Source: an uncultured Halieaceae bacterium (lineage in GTDB: Bacteria; Pseudomonadota; Gammaproteobacteria; Pseudomonadales; Halieaceae). From it: a DNA stretch of 64,000 nucleotides. The stretch lies in the NCBI GenBank assembly GCA_938074045.1, contig CALJGI010000013.1, positions 1 to 64,000 on the forward strand, in the 5' to 3' direction. The notes beneath the pieces are model-generated. The model was given only the letters and a program-made list of their open reading frames with translations. It made no database searches and was not told where the DNA came from. The stretch's first letter is position 1. Each line of letters starts with the position of its first letter. The position numbers and the translations under genes are program-made. Positions 9,538-18,458 of the stretch are shown piece by piece.

Positions 9538-10596
9538 TTGGAGTATTTGGCTGAATATGGCATGTTTCTGGCTAAGGCCATCACCTTGGTGGTGGCCGTT
9601 CTGTTTGTAGTCGGCAGCATTGTCAGTCTGGGGCAGCGACATAGACCTGATCATGAAGGGCATCTGGAGGTCAGGCACCTGAATGAAAGATACAAGGCAC
9701 TGGCCGACTCCATCCGCGAGATTGTGCTCAATCCCGATGCACTCAAGCGTGAGACCAAGCAGGAAAAAAAGGATGAAAAAGCCCGCCTGAAAGCAGAGAA
9801 GAAAGCCGGCAAAAAAGGCAATAATGCAGTAGAGATTGCCAAACGCCGCGTTTTTGTATTGAACTTTGACGGGGATATGCGGGCCTCTGCCACCGATGCA
9901 TTACGCGAGGAAATTTCTGCTGTGCTCAGAATGGCAGTCAGTAGCGATGAGGTGTTACTGCGACTGGAAAGCGGCGGTGGTCTAGTGCACAGCTATGGTT
10001 TGGCCGCCAGCCAGGTTCGGCGGGTTGTTGATCAAGGCGTGCCCCTGACCGTGTCGGTAGACAAGGTCGCAGCAAGTGGGGGCTATATGATGGCCTGCGT
10101 GGCAAACCGCATTATCGCAGCCCCCTTTGCTGTAATCGGATCGATCGGGGTACTGGCACAGATCCCCAATTTCCATCGTCTATTGAAGGACAACAAGATC
10201 GATCTGGAACTGCACACAGCGGGAGAGCACAAACGGACCCTGACTATGTTTGGTGAAAATACCGAGAGCGCCAGAGAGAAATTTCTGGAAGAGCTTGAGG
10301 ATACACATCAGCTGTTTAAATCTTTTGTGTCTGAAAACAGACCTCAAGTTGACATCGCCAGTGTCGCAACCGGTGAGGTATGGTTCGGTCAAAGGGCGCT
10401 TGAAAATCAGCTTGTTGATGAATTGAAAACCAGTGACAGCTACATTTGTGAAGCAATTGAAGACGCAGAAGTTTACGAACTGCGCTATGTTCACCGCCGG
10501 AGTTGGCAGGAAAAACTTGGCTTTGGTGTGGAAGGTGCGATCGAAAGAATCGGCACCAAGCTCTGGTACAAGGCCGGTGAACAGCCTCGATGGTAG
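9538..10596 (+). CDS. sohB: SohB-type signal peptide peptidase / S49 inner-membrane protease
   Basis: Membrane-anchored serine protease of family S49. A hydrophobic anchor occupies about residues 8-32, followed by a lysine-rich stretch (about 70-98) and the protease domain. The nucleophile Ser lies in KVAASGGYMMAC, with AVIGSIGVLAQ after it. 352 residues, like E. coli SohB (349). The start is TTG, chosen because AGGAGA (9525-9530) lies 7 bases upstream and no ATG is near. The next gene starts inside its end (ATGGTAG), suggesting coupling. Confidence 0.9.
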   Translation: MEYLAEYGMFLAKAITLVVAVLFVVGSIVSLGQRHRPDHEGHLEVRHLNERYKALADSIREIVLNPDALKRETKQEKKDEKARLKAEKKAGKKGNNAVEIAKRRVFVLNFDGDMRASATDALREEISAVLRMAVSSDEVLLRLESGGGLVHSYGLAASQVRRVVDQGVPLTVSVDKVAASGGYMMACVANRIIAAPFAVIGSIGVLAQIPNFHRLLKDNKIDLELHTAGEHKRTLTMFGENTESAREKFLEELEDTHQLFKSFVSENRPQVDIASVATGEVWFGQRALENQLVDELKTSDSYICEAIEDAEVYELRYVHRRSWQEKLGFGVEGAIERIGTKLWYKAGEQPRW

Positions 10597-11924
10597 AGCT
10601 AAAATCTGATTGGAACAGGCAATTGCCTGTCGGCCGGGACAGGCGGGTTCAGACAGCCCGTGATGCTGGCAGGGTCGGATTACTGGCCACGCTGCGCGCC
10701 AGTGAAATGTTTATGCGGGTATCACCCCGCGCCATTCGTTGGTTGTGGCAGCGGCGACGCCCACAGCCAGCAGAGCTGCGTGGCTTATTTGAAGATATGG
10801 GCGCCACCTATATCAAACTGGGGCAACTGATAGCGAGTTCTCCAAGCTTGTTTCCGCGGGAGTATGTGGAAGAGTTTTCTCGTTGCCTGGATCGGTCTCC
10901 CGCTATCCCCTTCAGGCGCATTCGACGAATCATAGAAACCGATCTCGGTTGCACGCTGGATGGAATGTACGAGTGGGTTGACGAAGAGCCGCTTGCGACC
11001 GCTTCCATCGCCCAGGTGCACGCCGCGCGCATGCACGGTGGTCGCGATGTTGTGATTAAAGTTCAAAAGCCCGGTGTGCAGGATCTTTTGTCTTCGGATA
11101 TGAATTTCCTGTTTATCATTACCCGGGTGGTTGAAATCATCTCTCCGGGTATGAAGCGCGAATCGATTACCGGTATCGTCGAAGAGCTGTACCAATCGAT
11201 GCTCGATGAATGCGACTTTATCAAAGAGGCGAATAATCTGCTGGTGTTCAGAGAGTTCCTGAACGAACAGCAAACCACCTCTGTAGTGGTGCCCATGCCC
11301 CACCTGGAGGCCTGCGGCCGGCAGGTGCTCACCATGGATCGCCTGTTCGGCAGGCCGTTGACCGATGAATCGGTGTTTGCCGAATCACAGGATCTCGCGG
11401 GCGCTGTGATGGATGGTCTGGAATTGTGGTTCCATAGCCTGATCGCCTGTGATTTTTTTCACGCCGATTTACATAATGGCAATCTGTTGTTGCTGGACGA
11501 TGGGCGTCTGGGTTTTATCGATTTCGGTCTGGTGGGGCGCGTTCCAAGGGACCACTGGACATTGATGGCATCCTTGCTGACAGCGCTGGGCCAGCAGGAT
11601 GCAGCAACCGTTGCACACTGCTTGTGCGAGGTGGGTATGACCGCCGACGGTACGTCCAAGGAGGCACTGGCGAGGGATATCGACCACCTGTTCAAGCAGG
11701 TTGGCGGCTTGGACAGCGGGCCTGACCTGGGGCTCGATTCCGTGAATGGTCTGTTGCTGGAGTTGGCGACCATAGGCGCAAACCACGGGGTGCGCTTTCC
11801 GCGGCAATTTTCATTGGTGCTGAAACAGTTGCTCTATTTTGATCGATTCATCAATTATTTTCAGGAGACGGGCGCCCACTATCGTGCACCCGACTGGATG
11901 GCAGACGGAGGTCAGAACCGTTGA
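10590..11924 (+). CDS. ABC1/UbiB-family atypical kinase
   Basis: A 444-residue AarF/ABC1 kinase. The KxGQ motif is in TYIKLGQLIAS, the Ala-rich loop in TASIAQVHAA, the ATP-site Lys in VVIKVQKPG, the catalytic loop in HADLHNGN and the metal site in FIDFGLVG. These proteins act in ubiquinone or lipid metabolism as ATPases or kinases. It is shorter than E. coli UbiB (546) and lacks an obvious C-terminal membrane anchor, and it is not next to ubiE or ubiJ, so it is likely a paralogue rather than UbiB itself. Overlaps sohB by 7 bases and tesB by 4. Confidence 0.85.
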   Translation: MVELKSDWNRQLPVGRDRRVQTARDAGRVGLLATLRASEMFMRVSPRAIRWLWQRRRPQPAELRGLFEDMGATYIKLGQLIASSPSLFPREYVEEFSRCLDRSPAIPFRRIRRIIETDLGCTLDGMYEWVDEEPLATASIAQVHAARMHGGRDVVIKVQKPGVQDLLSSDMNFLFIITRVVEIISPGMKRESITGIVEELYQSMLDECDFIKEANNLLVFREFLNEQQTTSVVVPMPHLEACGRQVLTMDRLFGRPLTDESVFAESQDLAGAVMDGLELWFHSLIACDFFHADLHNGNLLLLDDGRLGFIDFGLVGRVPRDHWTLMASLLTALGQQDAATVAHCLCEVGMTADGTSKEALARDIDHLFKQVGGLDSGPDLGLDSVNGLLLELATIGANHGVRFPRQFSLVLKQLLYFDRFINYFQETGAHYRAPDWMADGGQNR

Positions 11925-12745
11925 CGGACATTAGCAGCTTCATGGAACTGGAGCGTATTGAAGACAATATATTTCGCGGCGACAGTCAGGATCTCAATAC
12001 CGGACAGGTATACGGGGGTCAGGTGTTGGGGCAAGCTCTGGTTGCCGCGCAGCACACGGTTGAAGAGCAGGCCTTACATTCGGTTCACGCCTACTTTTTG
12101 CGCCGCGGCGATGTGACAACGCCCATCGTATACGAAGTGGATCGCAGCAGAGACGGGCGCAGCTTTGCGGCGCGGCGGGTTATCGCAATCCAGCACGGTC
12201 GGCCTATCTTTACGCTATCGGCGAGCTTCCAGATTCCGGAGGATGGGCTGGACTATTCCGAACCACTGGAAAATATACCCGCGATACCTGAGGCAATTGA
12301 TGCCGATGTCGAGAATGCCCCGACTCGTCCCTCGGCATACGCCGACATCAGGCCGGTTTCCCGGAAGCTGGCACCGGACCCCAATGGCTTTCAGTGGTGG
12401 ATTCGCGGCAGAACAGAGGGTGATTTGACGGATGCCATGCACAAGGCCGTTTTTGCCTATATGTCGGATTTTGGGCTGCTGGGATCTACCCTTATCCCCC
12501 ATGGTTATGGCATGGGTCGGGATCGCGCGCGCAGGATCAAGGAAATCGTGTTAGCGTCGGTGGATCACGCCATCTGGTTTCATCGTCCTTTTCGGGCCAA
12601 CGACTGGTTGTTGTATGAATGCACCCCGATTTCTACATCCGGTGCCCGTGGGTTGGCCAGCGGCAAGGTATACAACGAAGAGGGGGTGCTGGTCGCGACG
12701 ACGATTCAAGAGGGTTTGATTCGTCCGCGAACTCTGAAAAAATAG
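11921..12745 (+). CDS. tesB: Acyl-CoA thioesterase II
   Basis: Double hot-dog thioesterase that releases fatty acids from acyl-CoA. The first hot dog has GQVYGGQVLGQALVAA and the second SVDHAIWFHRPFRANDW, which holds the catalytic Asp; later Thr and Gln candidates lie in STSGARG and TIQEGLIR. 274 residues, near E. coli TesB (286). The TTG start lies in the upstream stop (TTGA). Third member of the sohB-ABC1-tesB chain. Confidence 0.92.
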   Translation: MTDISSFMELERIEDNIFRGDSQDLNTGQVYGGQVLGQALVAAQHTVEEQALHSVHAYFLRRGDVTTPIVYEVDRSRDGRSFAARRVIAIQHGRPIFTLSASFQIPEDGLDYSEPLENIPAIPEAIDADVENAPTRPSAYADIRPVSRKLAPDPNGFQWWIRGRTEGDLTDAMHKAVFAYMSDFGLLGSTLIPHGYGMGRDRARRIKEIVLASVDHAIWFHRPFRANDWLLYECTPISTSGARGLASGKVYNEEGVLVATTIQEGLIRPRTLKK

Positions 12746-12803
12746 GCGTGGCACGGCCAACTTCCACACATATGGTTAACTCAGGTTACTTGGACAGACA
12801 TAC

Positions 12804-13838
12804 ATGAAGCATTTTCGGTTTTCTTTTGCGTTTACTGCGCTTTGTCTGGCACTGGGCTGGTGGTGGGGTGTAGAAGGTACCAAACCACTCATCGAGGTAA
12901 TGACCCTGGTTGTGATCCTGGGTGTGCTGGAAATCAGTTTGTCCTTTGACAATGCCGTGGTAAACGCATCCGTGCTGAAAGACATGGATGAAAGGTGGCA
13001 ACGCTATTTTTTGACCTGGGGCATTCTCATCGCAGTATTTGGCATGCGTCTGGTTTTCCCGGTATTAATTGTGGCCGTTACCACCGGGCAGGACCCGGGT
13101 ACTGTGATAGACATGGCGCTTCATGACCCTGATGAGTATTCACACCACCTGGAAACGTCACATATTGAAGTTTCCGCTTTCGGTGGTACGTTCCTGCTAC
13201 TTATTTTCCTCACATTTATATTTGATGAAAGCAAAACACTGCACTGGTTGGGTAAGGTGGAAGCAAAATTGGCGGATATCGGAAAATTGCAGTCTGTGGA
13301 GATTGTTATAGCTCTGCTGGCTCTGCTGTTCGCGCAGATGTTTCTGCCGGTGGAGGACCAGGTTGGCGCACTAATATACGGCTTATGCGGGGTCATTCTC
13401 TTTGTCATGATCGACAGCCTGTCCTCCAGTCTGAATCCGGAAAGTGCCGATGCGGTTAAGCGCGGTGGTGCCATGGGATTTATTTATCTCGAGGTACTTG
13501 ATGCCTCATTTTCCTTTGACGGCGTGCTCGGTGCATTCGCGATTACCAATGACATAGTGATCATCATGTTGGGGCTGGCCATCGGTGCCATGTATGTACG
13601 CAGCATGACCGTGTATCTGGTCAGAGTGGGCACACTCGAAGAGTATGCATTCCTTGAGCATGGCGCTCACTACGCGATAGGGGCATTGGCGGTGATAATG
13701 CTGCTGGCCATGACCATTGAAATTCACGAGGTGCTGACAGGTTTGATTGGTGTGACCTTGATTGGATTGTCACTCGTATCCTCGATTATCTACAAACGTG
13801 AAACCGCGGTTGTTCGCAAAGCACCACGCCGGTTATAA
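12804..13838 (+). CDS. DUF475 / TerC-like integral membrane protein
   Basis: A 344-residue membrane protein with about nine hydrophobic segments. It has two related acidic motifs, LEISLSFDNAVVNA near the start and DASFSFDGVLGAF past the middle, a pattern of the TerC/DUF475 families, where such pairs are thought to bind metal ions. TerC-like proteins are linked to metal export and tellurite phenotypes; no function is proven for DUF475. It stands alone after tesB with 58 bases between them. Confidence 0.8.
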   Translation: MKHFRFSFAFTALCLALGWWWGVEGTKPLIEVMTLVVILGVLEISLSFDNAVVNASVLKDMDERWQRYFLTWGILIAVFGMRLVFPVLIVAVTTGQDPGTVIDMALHDPDEYSHHLETSHIEVSAFGGTFLLLIFLTFIFDESKTLHWLGKVEAKLADIGKLQSVEIVIALLALLFAQMFLPVEDQVGALIYGLCGVILFVMIDSLSSSLNPESADAVKRGGAMGFIYLEVLDASFSFDGVLGAFAITNDIVIIMLGLAIGAMYVRSMTVYLVRVGTLEEYAFLEHGAHYAIGALAVIMLLAMTIEIHEVLTGLIGVTLIGLSLVSSIIYKRETAVVRKAPRRL

Positions 13839-13865
13839 GGCCGCAATTTTTAAGGAAGTACAACG

Positions 13866-15653
13866 ATGACTGAGATGGCAACGCGACTGCAGTCGGTGCG
13901 AGCCGAATTGGAGAATCAGGGGCTCGATGCGTTGTTCGTGCCGCGCGCTGATGAGTTCCTCGGCGAGTATATTCCCGATTACAACGAACGCATGTGCTGG
14001 ATCAGTGGATTTACCGGGTCGGCAGGCATGGTGCTGGTGGCCCGAGAAGCCGCGGCGGTATTTGTTGATGGCCGTTACACAGTTCAAGTGCGTCAGCAGG
14101 TTGATGAATCTCTGTTTGATATAGAAAAACTGGAAGAGGGCGCGGCTACCGACTGGTTGAAAGGCGCACTCCCCGGCAAAGCCCGGGTCGGTGTTGACCC
14201 CCGGCTCCACACCAGAAAAGCCATGGCCGCTATTGCCAAAAGTCTGCAGACCTCAGGTATCGAAATCGTCGCCATTGAGCGCAACCCCATCGATGTATGC
14301 TGGCTGGATCGGCCCCAGGCAGACGTATTGAAAGCACTGTTGCTATCTGAGCGTTACACCGGTGAAAGCAGTGCTTCCAAGCGTGCACGTATCGGCGGGC
14401 AAGTTGAACAACTGGGTGCCGACAAGGCGCTGATTTTTGCGCCTGATTCGGTGGCCTGGCTACTGAATATCCGCGGTCGCGATATTCCTTCACTGCCGAT
14501 TGTTTTGGGCCATGCGCTACTGGATACAAAAGGTAATTTGGAGTTGTACGCTGATCCAGGGAAGATCCCCGAGGGTTTTGACGAGCACGTGGGTGACGGT
14601 GTTCGGGTACGAGACCTGGCGGAACTGGAGCAGGCGCTGCAGGCTCAGAGCGGGCAACGGGTTCTGGTCGATCCGGATACAGCCAATGCCTGGTGTCAGA
14701 TGACACTGGAACAGCATGGTGCAACGCTGGTGTCGGCACAAGATCCTGTGATTATGCCCAAGGCCTGCAAAAATGCCGTCGAGGTCGATGGCATGCGCGC
14801 GGCACACCTGAGAGACGGCGTCGCTGAAGTGCAATTCCTGGCCTGGCTGGATCGTGAAGTTGCAGCGGGCAAATTACACGATGAGGCAGCGCTGTCAGAT
14901 CAATTGTTTGTCTTCAGATCGGCGCAGGAAGACTTCCAGGAGGTCAGTTTTTCAACGATCTCCGCTGCAGGCGGCAATGCGGCCATGTGTCATTACAACC
15001 ACCTGAATGGCGAGCCGGCCAGACTGGAATTGAATAGTGTCTACCTGGTGGACAGCGGTGGGCAGTATCTCGATGGCACTACTGACATAACGCGCACGGT
15101 GGCTATCGGTGCGCCCGATGACGAAATCAAGCGTATGTTTACCCTGGTGCTCAAGGGGCATATCGCACTGGATCAGGCGCGCTTCCCTGTGGGCACTACT
15201 GGCACTCAGCTGGATGTGCTGGCGCGGCAGTTTCTGTGGCAAGAAGGGCTGGATTACGATCATGGCACAGGACATGGTGTAGGTGCATTTCTCAGTGTGC
15301 ACGAAGGGCCTCAGCGGATTGGCAAACAGCACAATGCCACCGCCCTGAATGTCGGAATGATCATCAGTAATGAACCCGGATACTACAAGACCGATCGCTA
15401 CGGTATACGGTGCGAGAATCTCGTCGTCGTTACGGAGCTGCAGCGGCATGAGGACCCCGATGCGCCCAGCATGCTCGGTTTCGAAGCTATTACCTTGGCG
15501 CCCTTTGATCTCAGGATGGTTGATGATTCATTGCTGGACCAGGACGAACGTCGTTGGTTGAATGAATATCATGATAAAGTCAGAGAAAGTATTTCACCGT
15601 TTTTAAACGAGGCGGATCAAGCCTGGTTGGCGGACGCCACGCGGGTGATTTAA
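13866..15653 (+). CDS. Xaa-Pro aminopeptidase (M24B)
   Basis: Metallo-aminopeptidase removing N-terminal residues before proline. The N-terminal half has two creatinase-like domains. The C-terminal pita-bread domain shows the five metal ligands: D in LVDSGGQY, D in GTTDITRTV, H in GVGAFLSVHEGP, E in ISNEPGYY and E in IRCENLVVV. At 595 residues it resembles the long three-domain form (eukaryotic APP1 type, also common in gammaproteobacteria), not E. coli PepP (441). AAGGAAG precedes the ATG. Confidence 0.93.
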   Translation: MTEMATRLQSVRAELENQGLDALFVPRADEFLGEYIPDYNERMCWISGFTGSAGMVLVAREAAAVFVDGRYTVQVRQQVDESLFDIEKLEEGAATDWLKGALPGKARVGVDPRLHTRKAMAAIAKSLQTSGIEIVAIERNPIDVCWLDRPQADVLKALLLSERYTGESSASKRARIGGQVEQLGADKALIFAPDSVAWLLNIRGRDIPSLPIVLGHALLDTKGNLELYADPGKIPEGFDEHVGDGVRVRDLAELEQALQAQSGQRVLVDPDTANAWCQMTLEQHGATLVSAQDPVIMPKACKNAVEVDGMRAAHLRDGVAEVQFLAWLDREVAAGKLHDEAALSDQLFVFRSAQEDFQEVSFSTISAAGGNAAMCHYNHLNGEPARLELNSVYLVDSGGQYLDGTTDITRTVAIGAPDDEIKRMFTLVLKGHIALDQARFPVGTTGTQLDVLARQFLWQEGLDYDHGTGHGVGAFLSVHEGPQRIGKQHNATALNVGMIISNEPGYYKTDRYGIRCENLVVVTELQRHEDPDAPSMLGFEAITLAPFDLRMVDDSLLDQDERRWLNEYHDKVRESISPFLNEADQAWLADATRVI

Positions 15654-15681
15654 CCCCTATGTAGCGTAAGGAGAAATGCCC

Positions 15682-16284
15682 ATGAGTCAGCAGGAAATTC
15701 AAGAGCTGGAGATGGAGTTGTACGAAAAAACACTCCTTCTTCATGAGCTCAAAAAACAGGCCGATCCGGTTGAAGTTCCAGATTACTTATTCAATACGCT
15801 GAGTGGTTCGGTACTGCTATCTGAACTTTTTGCGGGTCACGATACACTGCTGGCTATTCATAATATGGGGCAGGGCTGCCGCTACTGCATGGTCTGGGCG
15901 GATGGCTTAAACGGTTTTTTGCCACACCTGGAATCAGCCATGTCTGTTGTTATGCTTTCAAGGGACGATCCCGCAACTCAGCAGCGCTATGCTAATTCAC
16001 GTCAGTGGCGGTTCCGTATGGCCTCCCACGGTGGTGGAAACTACATCAGCGAACAGACCGTCCATGAAGGTGGGCAGAATACCCCTGGAGTAGTCTGCTA
16101 TAAGCGGGAAGGCGACAAGATAGTGCGCACCCATTCCGCAGAATTCGGCCCGGGTGACCTCTACTGCTCGATGTGGAACTACCTGGCCCTGGCCGGCCTG
16201 GATAGTGAGGCCTTCACGCCCCAGTATAATTATTGGCGGCGTCCTGCCAAGCTGGATGACGGCGGCGCCAATATTCTTGACTGA
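15682..16284 (+). CDS. DUF899-family thioredoxin-like protein
   Basis: About 200 residues with a thioredoxin-like fold predicted from NMGQGCRYCMVWADG (a CxxC pair) and the later GPGDLYCSMWNYL segment, as in DUF899 proteins. These are predicted dithiol-disulfide oxidoreductases with no proven role. The ATG at 15682 has GGAG eight bases upstream; the ATG at 15676 is only two bases from it. The downstream acetyltransferase begins inside its last codons. Confidence 0.75.
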   Translation: MSQQEIQELEMELYEKTLLLHELKKQADPVEVPDYLFNTLSGSVLLSELFAGHDTLLAIHNMGQGCRYCMVWADGLNGFLPHLESAMSVVMLSRDDPATQQRYANSRQWRFRMASHGGGNYISEQTVHEGGQNTPGVVCYKREGDKIVRTHSAEFGPGDLYCSMWNYLALAGLDSEAFTPQYNYWRRPAKLDDGGANILD

Positions 16285-16696
16285 CTCGATTACCTGCTTT
16301 CAACCGGCTGACACAGCGCCTGTCATCGAACTCTGGCAGACCTGCGGGCTGGTGGTTCCCTGGAACGACCCGCATCTGGACATCGCCAGAAAATTGGCCC
16401 GGGGTGCTGATCTGTTCCTGGTGGGACGCCGTGACAATGAACTGGTGGCGACGGTCATGGGTGGTTATGACGGCCACCGAGGCTGGGTGAATTATCTGGC
16501 TGTGTCTGAAGCCTGCCGTGGGCAGCGGTGGGGAAGGAAAATGATGGAGGCAGTCGAGGTCAGGCTGATCGCACTCGGCTGCCCCAAATTGAATTTACAG
16601 GTACGTGGCAGTAACGCCGATGTGATCGCTTTTTATGAGGCGTTGGGCTATACGTTGGATGATGTAGTCAGCCTGGGCAAGCGACTACAGGGCTGA
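16277..16696 (+). CDS. GNAT-family acetyltransferase, YpeA-like
   Basis: The conserved part begins at about 16277 (TTG), overlapping the DUF899 stop, giving 139 residues. It matches E. coli YpeA in layout: VPWNDPHLDIARKL near the start, ATVMGGYDGHRGWVNYLAV, the acetyl-CoA loop ACRGQRWGRKMM, and ALGCPKLNLQV then SLGKRL at the end. The substrate is unknown. The open frame reaches back to 16154 but that part lies inside DUF899 and is not conserved. The start codon is uncertain because no good ribosome site is seen. Confidence 0.78.
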   Translation: MTDSITCFQPADTAPVIELWQTCGLVVPWNDPHLDIARKLARGADLFLVGRRDNELVATVMGGYDGHRGWVNYLAVSEACRGQRWGRKMMEAVEVRLIALGCPKLNLQVRGSNADVIAFYEALGYTLDDVVSLGKRLQG

Positions 16697-16731
16697 GCTG
16701 GCCGCTGTTGATAACATTACGGAGAACAAGA

Positions 16732-17514
16732 ATGTCACTATTAAGAGAACGAGTCGCTGTTGTCACCGGCGCTGCATCCGGCATCGGCCTGGCCTGTGCC
16801 ATTCGATATGCAAAAGAAGGTGCCACTGTGGTGGGTCTGGACCTGCAGGAAACGGCAGATTTTCAGGCGGTTGTCGCGCTGAGTGCGCAAAGTTATCTGC
16901 TCGCCATGGATGTGACTTCGTCGGAGGCACAGGCTGACGCCTTCGCTGACATCAAGGCCAGGTTCGGTCGCGTTGATATCCTGCTCACCGCGGCGGGGGT
17001 CGGTGCGGGTGGGCCCGTTCACTCTCTGGAGGATGATGATTGGGACAGGGTGATTAATATAAATCTTCGCGGTACCTATCTCTCGGTCAAACAGGCACTG
17101 GGGCCAATGATGGAACAACGTTCCGGCAGCATCATCACCATTGCCAGCGTTGAGGGTCTCAACGGCACCGAAGGTGGCAGTGCTTACAACGCCTCAAAGG
17201 GCGGTGTTGTTCTGTTGAGCAAAAATATTGCGATTGATTACGGCCGCATGGGCATTCGCTGTAACGCCATTTGCCCGGGTTTTATAGAAACCCCAATGCT
17301 CAATGAGGTCATGGATCTCGTTCCCGCTGTTAAGGACGATGTGATCAGAGAAACCAAGTTAGGCAGACTCGGACGGCCCGAGGAGATTGCCGGCGCGGCC
17401 GCTTTTCTCGCCTCCGATGATGCATCCTTTGTGACGGGGCATGCCATGGTTGTTGACGGGGGCTATACCGCCGGGCATAGCCATGGCATCGTGGAAATGA
17501 TGGGGCTCACCTGA
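16732..17514 (+). CDS. Short-chain dehydrogenase/reductase (SDR)
   Basis: Classical 260-residue SDR. The cofactor loop is TGAASGIGLA, the NNAG position reads TAAGVGAG, the active site is Ser in ITIASVEG with YNASK, and the end has GHAMVVDGGYTAGH. Asp in GLDLQE after the second strand suggests NAD(H). The ATG at 16732 has GGAG seven bases upstream; the longer frame to 16708 was rejected. Followed by a second SDR after 65 bases. Substrate unknown. Confidence 0.85.
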   Translation: MSLLRERVAVVTGAASGIGLACAIRYAKEGATVVGLDLQETADFQAVVALSAQSYLLAMDVTSSEAQADAFADIKARFGRVDILLTAAGVGAGGPVHSLEDDDWDRVININLRGTYLSVKQALGPMMEQRSGSIITIASVEGLNGTEGGSAYNASKGGVVLLSKNIAIDYGRMGIRCNAICPGFIETPMLNEVMDLVPAVKDDVIRETKLGRLGRPEEIAGAAAFLASDDASFVTGHAMVVDGGYTAGHSHGIVEMMGLT

Positions 17515-17579
17515 GTACAAGTGCGATAGCGCATCATTGGACACAACCTACAGCGAACCAGTTTTAGGGAGAGATCACC

Positions 17580-18449
17580 TTGAAGGAATTTGACGGAAAA
17601 ACTGCAGTCATCACCGGTGGGGCAGGCGGTATAGGTCTCGCGTTGGCGCGGGCGGCTCTGGATCGAGATATGAGAGTCGTTATTGCCGATATCAGTGCTG
17701 ACGCACTGGCGTCAGCACGGACCACGCTGAAGGCCGGGGACAATCTTCTTACGGTTGAAACCGACGTCGCTGTTCCGGCCTCAATGGACAATCTGGCTGA
17801 ACAGACGAGAGCCCGATTTGGAACGGCCCAGTTACTGTTTAACAACGCCGGGGTTTCTGGCGGTGGTCCGTTGTGGGAACAGGGCATAGAGGATTGGAAT
17901 TGGGTCTTGGGGATCAACCTGAATGGGGTGCTACACGGTATTCGCAGTTTTACTCAGGGAATGATCGATGCCGGGGAGGGACATATTGTCAACACAGCAT
18001 CTATCGCCGGGCTTATCTCAGCTCCATCCACGGGAAGTTATACCGCGACCAAGCATGCGGTAGTGGCGCTTTCTGAAGTGTTATTCGGCGATTTGCGCAA
18101 CGCCGGTGCCAATGTGGGTGTTTCGGTGCTCTGTCCTTCCTACGTCAATACGCCGATTTATGCCTCCGGTCAGAACAGTCCTGGCAACAAACCCGAAGAG
18201 CTGACAGAAGAACAGAAGCAGGCCCAGGAAGAGTTGCATGGCCTGGCAAAATCTATCTTTGATCACGCCATGCCCCCTGCGGTGGTGGCGGAGCAGGTTT
18301 TCGCGGCAATCAGTGAAGAACGATTCTATATACTAACCCACCCCGAGGGCACCAAGTCCCTGGTTGAGCAGCGTGTCGGCGCTATTTTGGAAGATGGGTT
18401 GCCCTCTGTGAATGGCCCGGAGGACTATCCTCTGGACTGGTCTGAGTAG
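17580..18449 (+). CDS. Short-chain dehydrogenase/reductase (SDR)
   Basis: 289-residue SDR with TGGAGGIGLA, NNAGVSGGG, Ser in NTASIAG and YTATK. The insert after the substrate loop (about residues 196-225, rich in Glu and Gln) and the tail VNGPEDYPLDW are typical of the SDR group often annotated as 'SDR family NAD(P)-dependent oxidoreductase' near fatty-acid or steroid genes. Asp in VIADISAD suggests NAD(H). TTG start with AGGGAGAG just upstream. Convergent with the sugar dehydrogenase. Confidence 0.85.
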   Translation: MKEFDGKTAVITGGAGGIGLALARAALDRDMRVVIADISADALASARTTLKAGDNLLTVETDVAVPASMDNLAEQTRARFGTAQLLFNNAGVSGGGPLWEQGIEDWNWVLGINLNGVLHGIRSFTQGMIDAGEGHIVNTASIAGLISAPSTGSYTATKHAVVALSEVLFGDLRNAGANVGVSVLCPSYVNTPIYASGQNSPGNKPEELTEEQKQAQEELHGLAKSIFDHAMPPAVVAEQVFAAISEERFYILTHPEGTKSLVEQRVGAILEDGLPSVNGPEDYPLDWSE

Positions 18450-18458
18450 CGGGGTGGG

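Noticed and set aside
14952-15449. 165-codon ORF antisense to the Xaa-Pro aminopeptidase
   Set aside because: Covers the metal-ligand region of the aminopeptidase on the other strand; a shadow.
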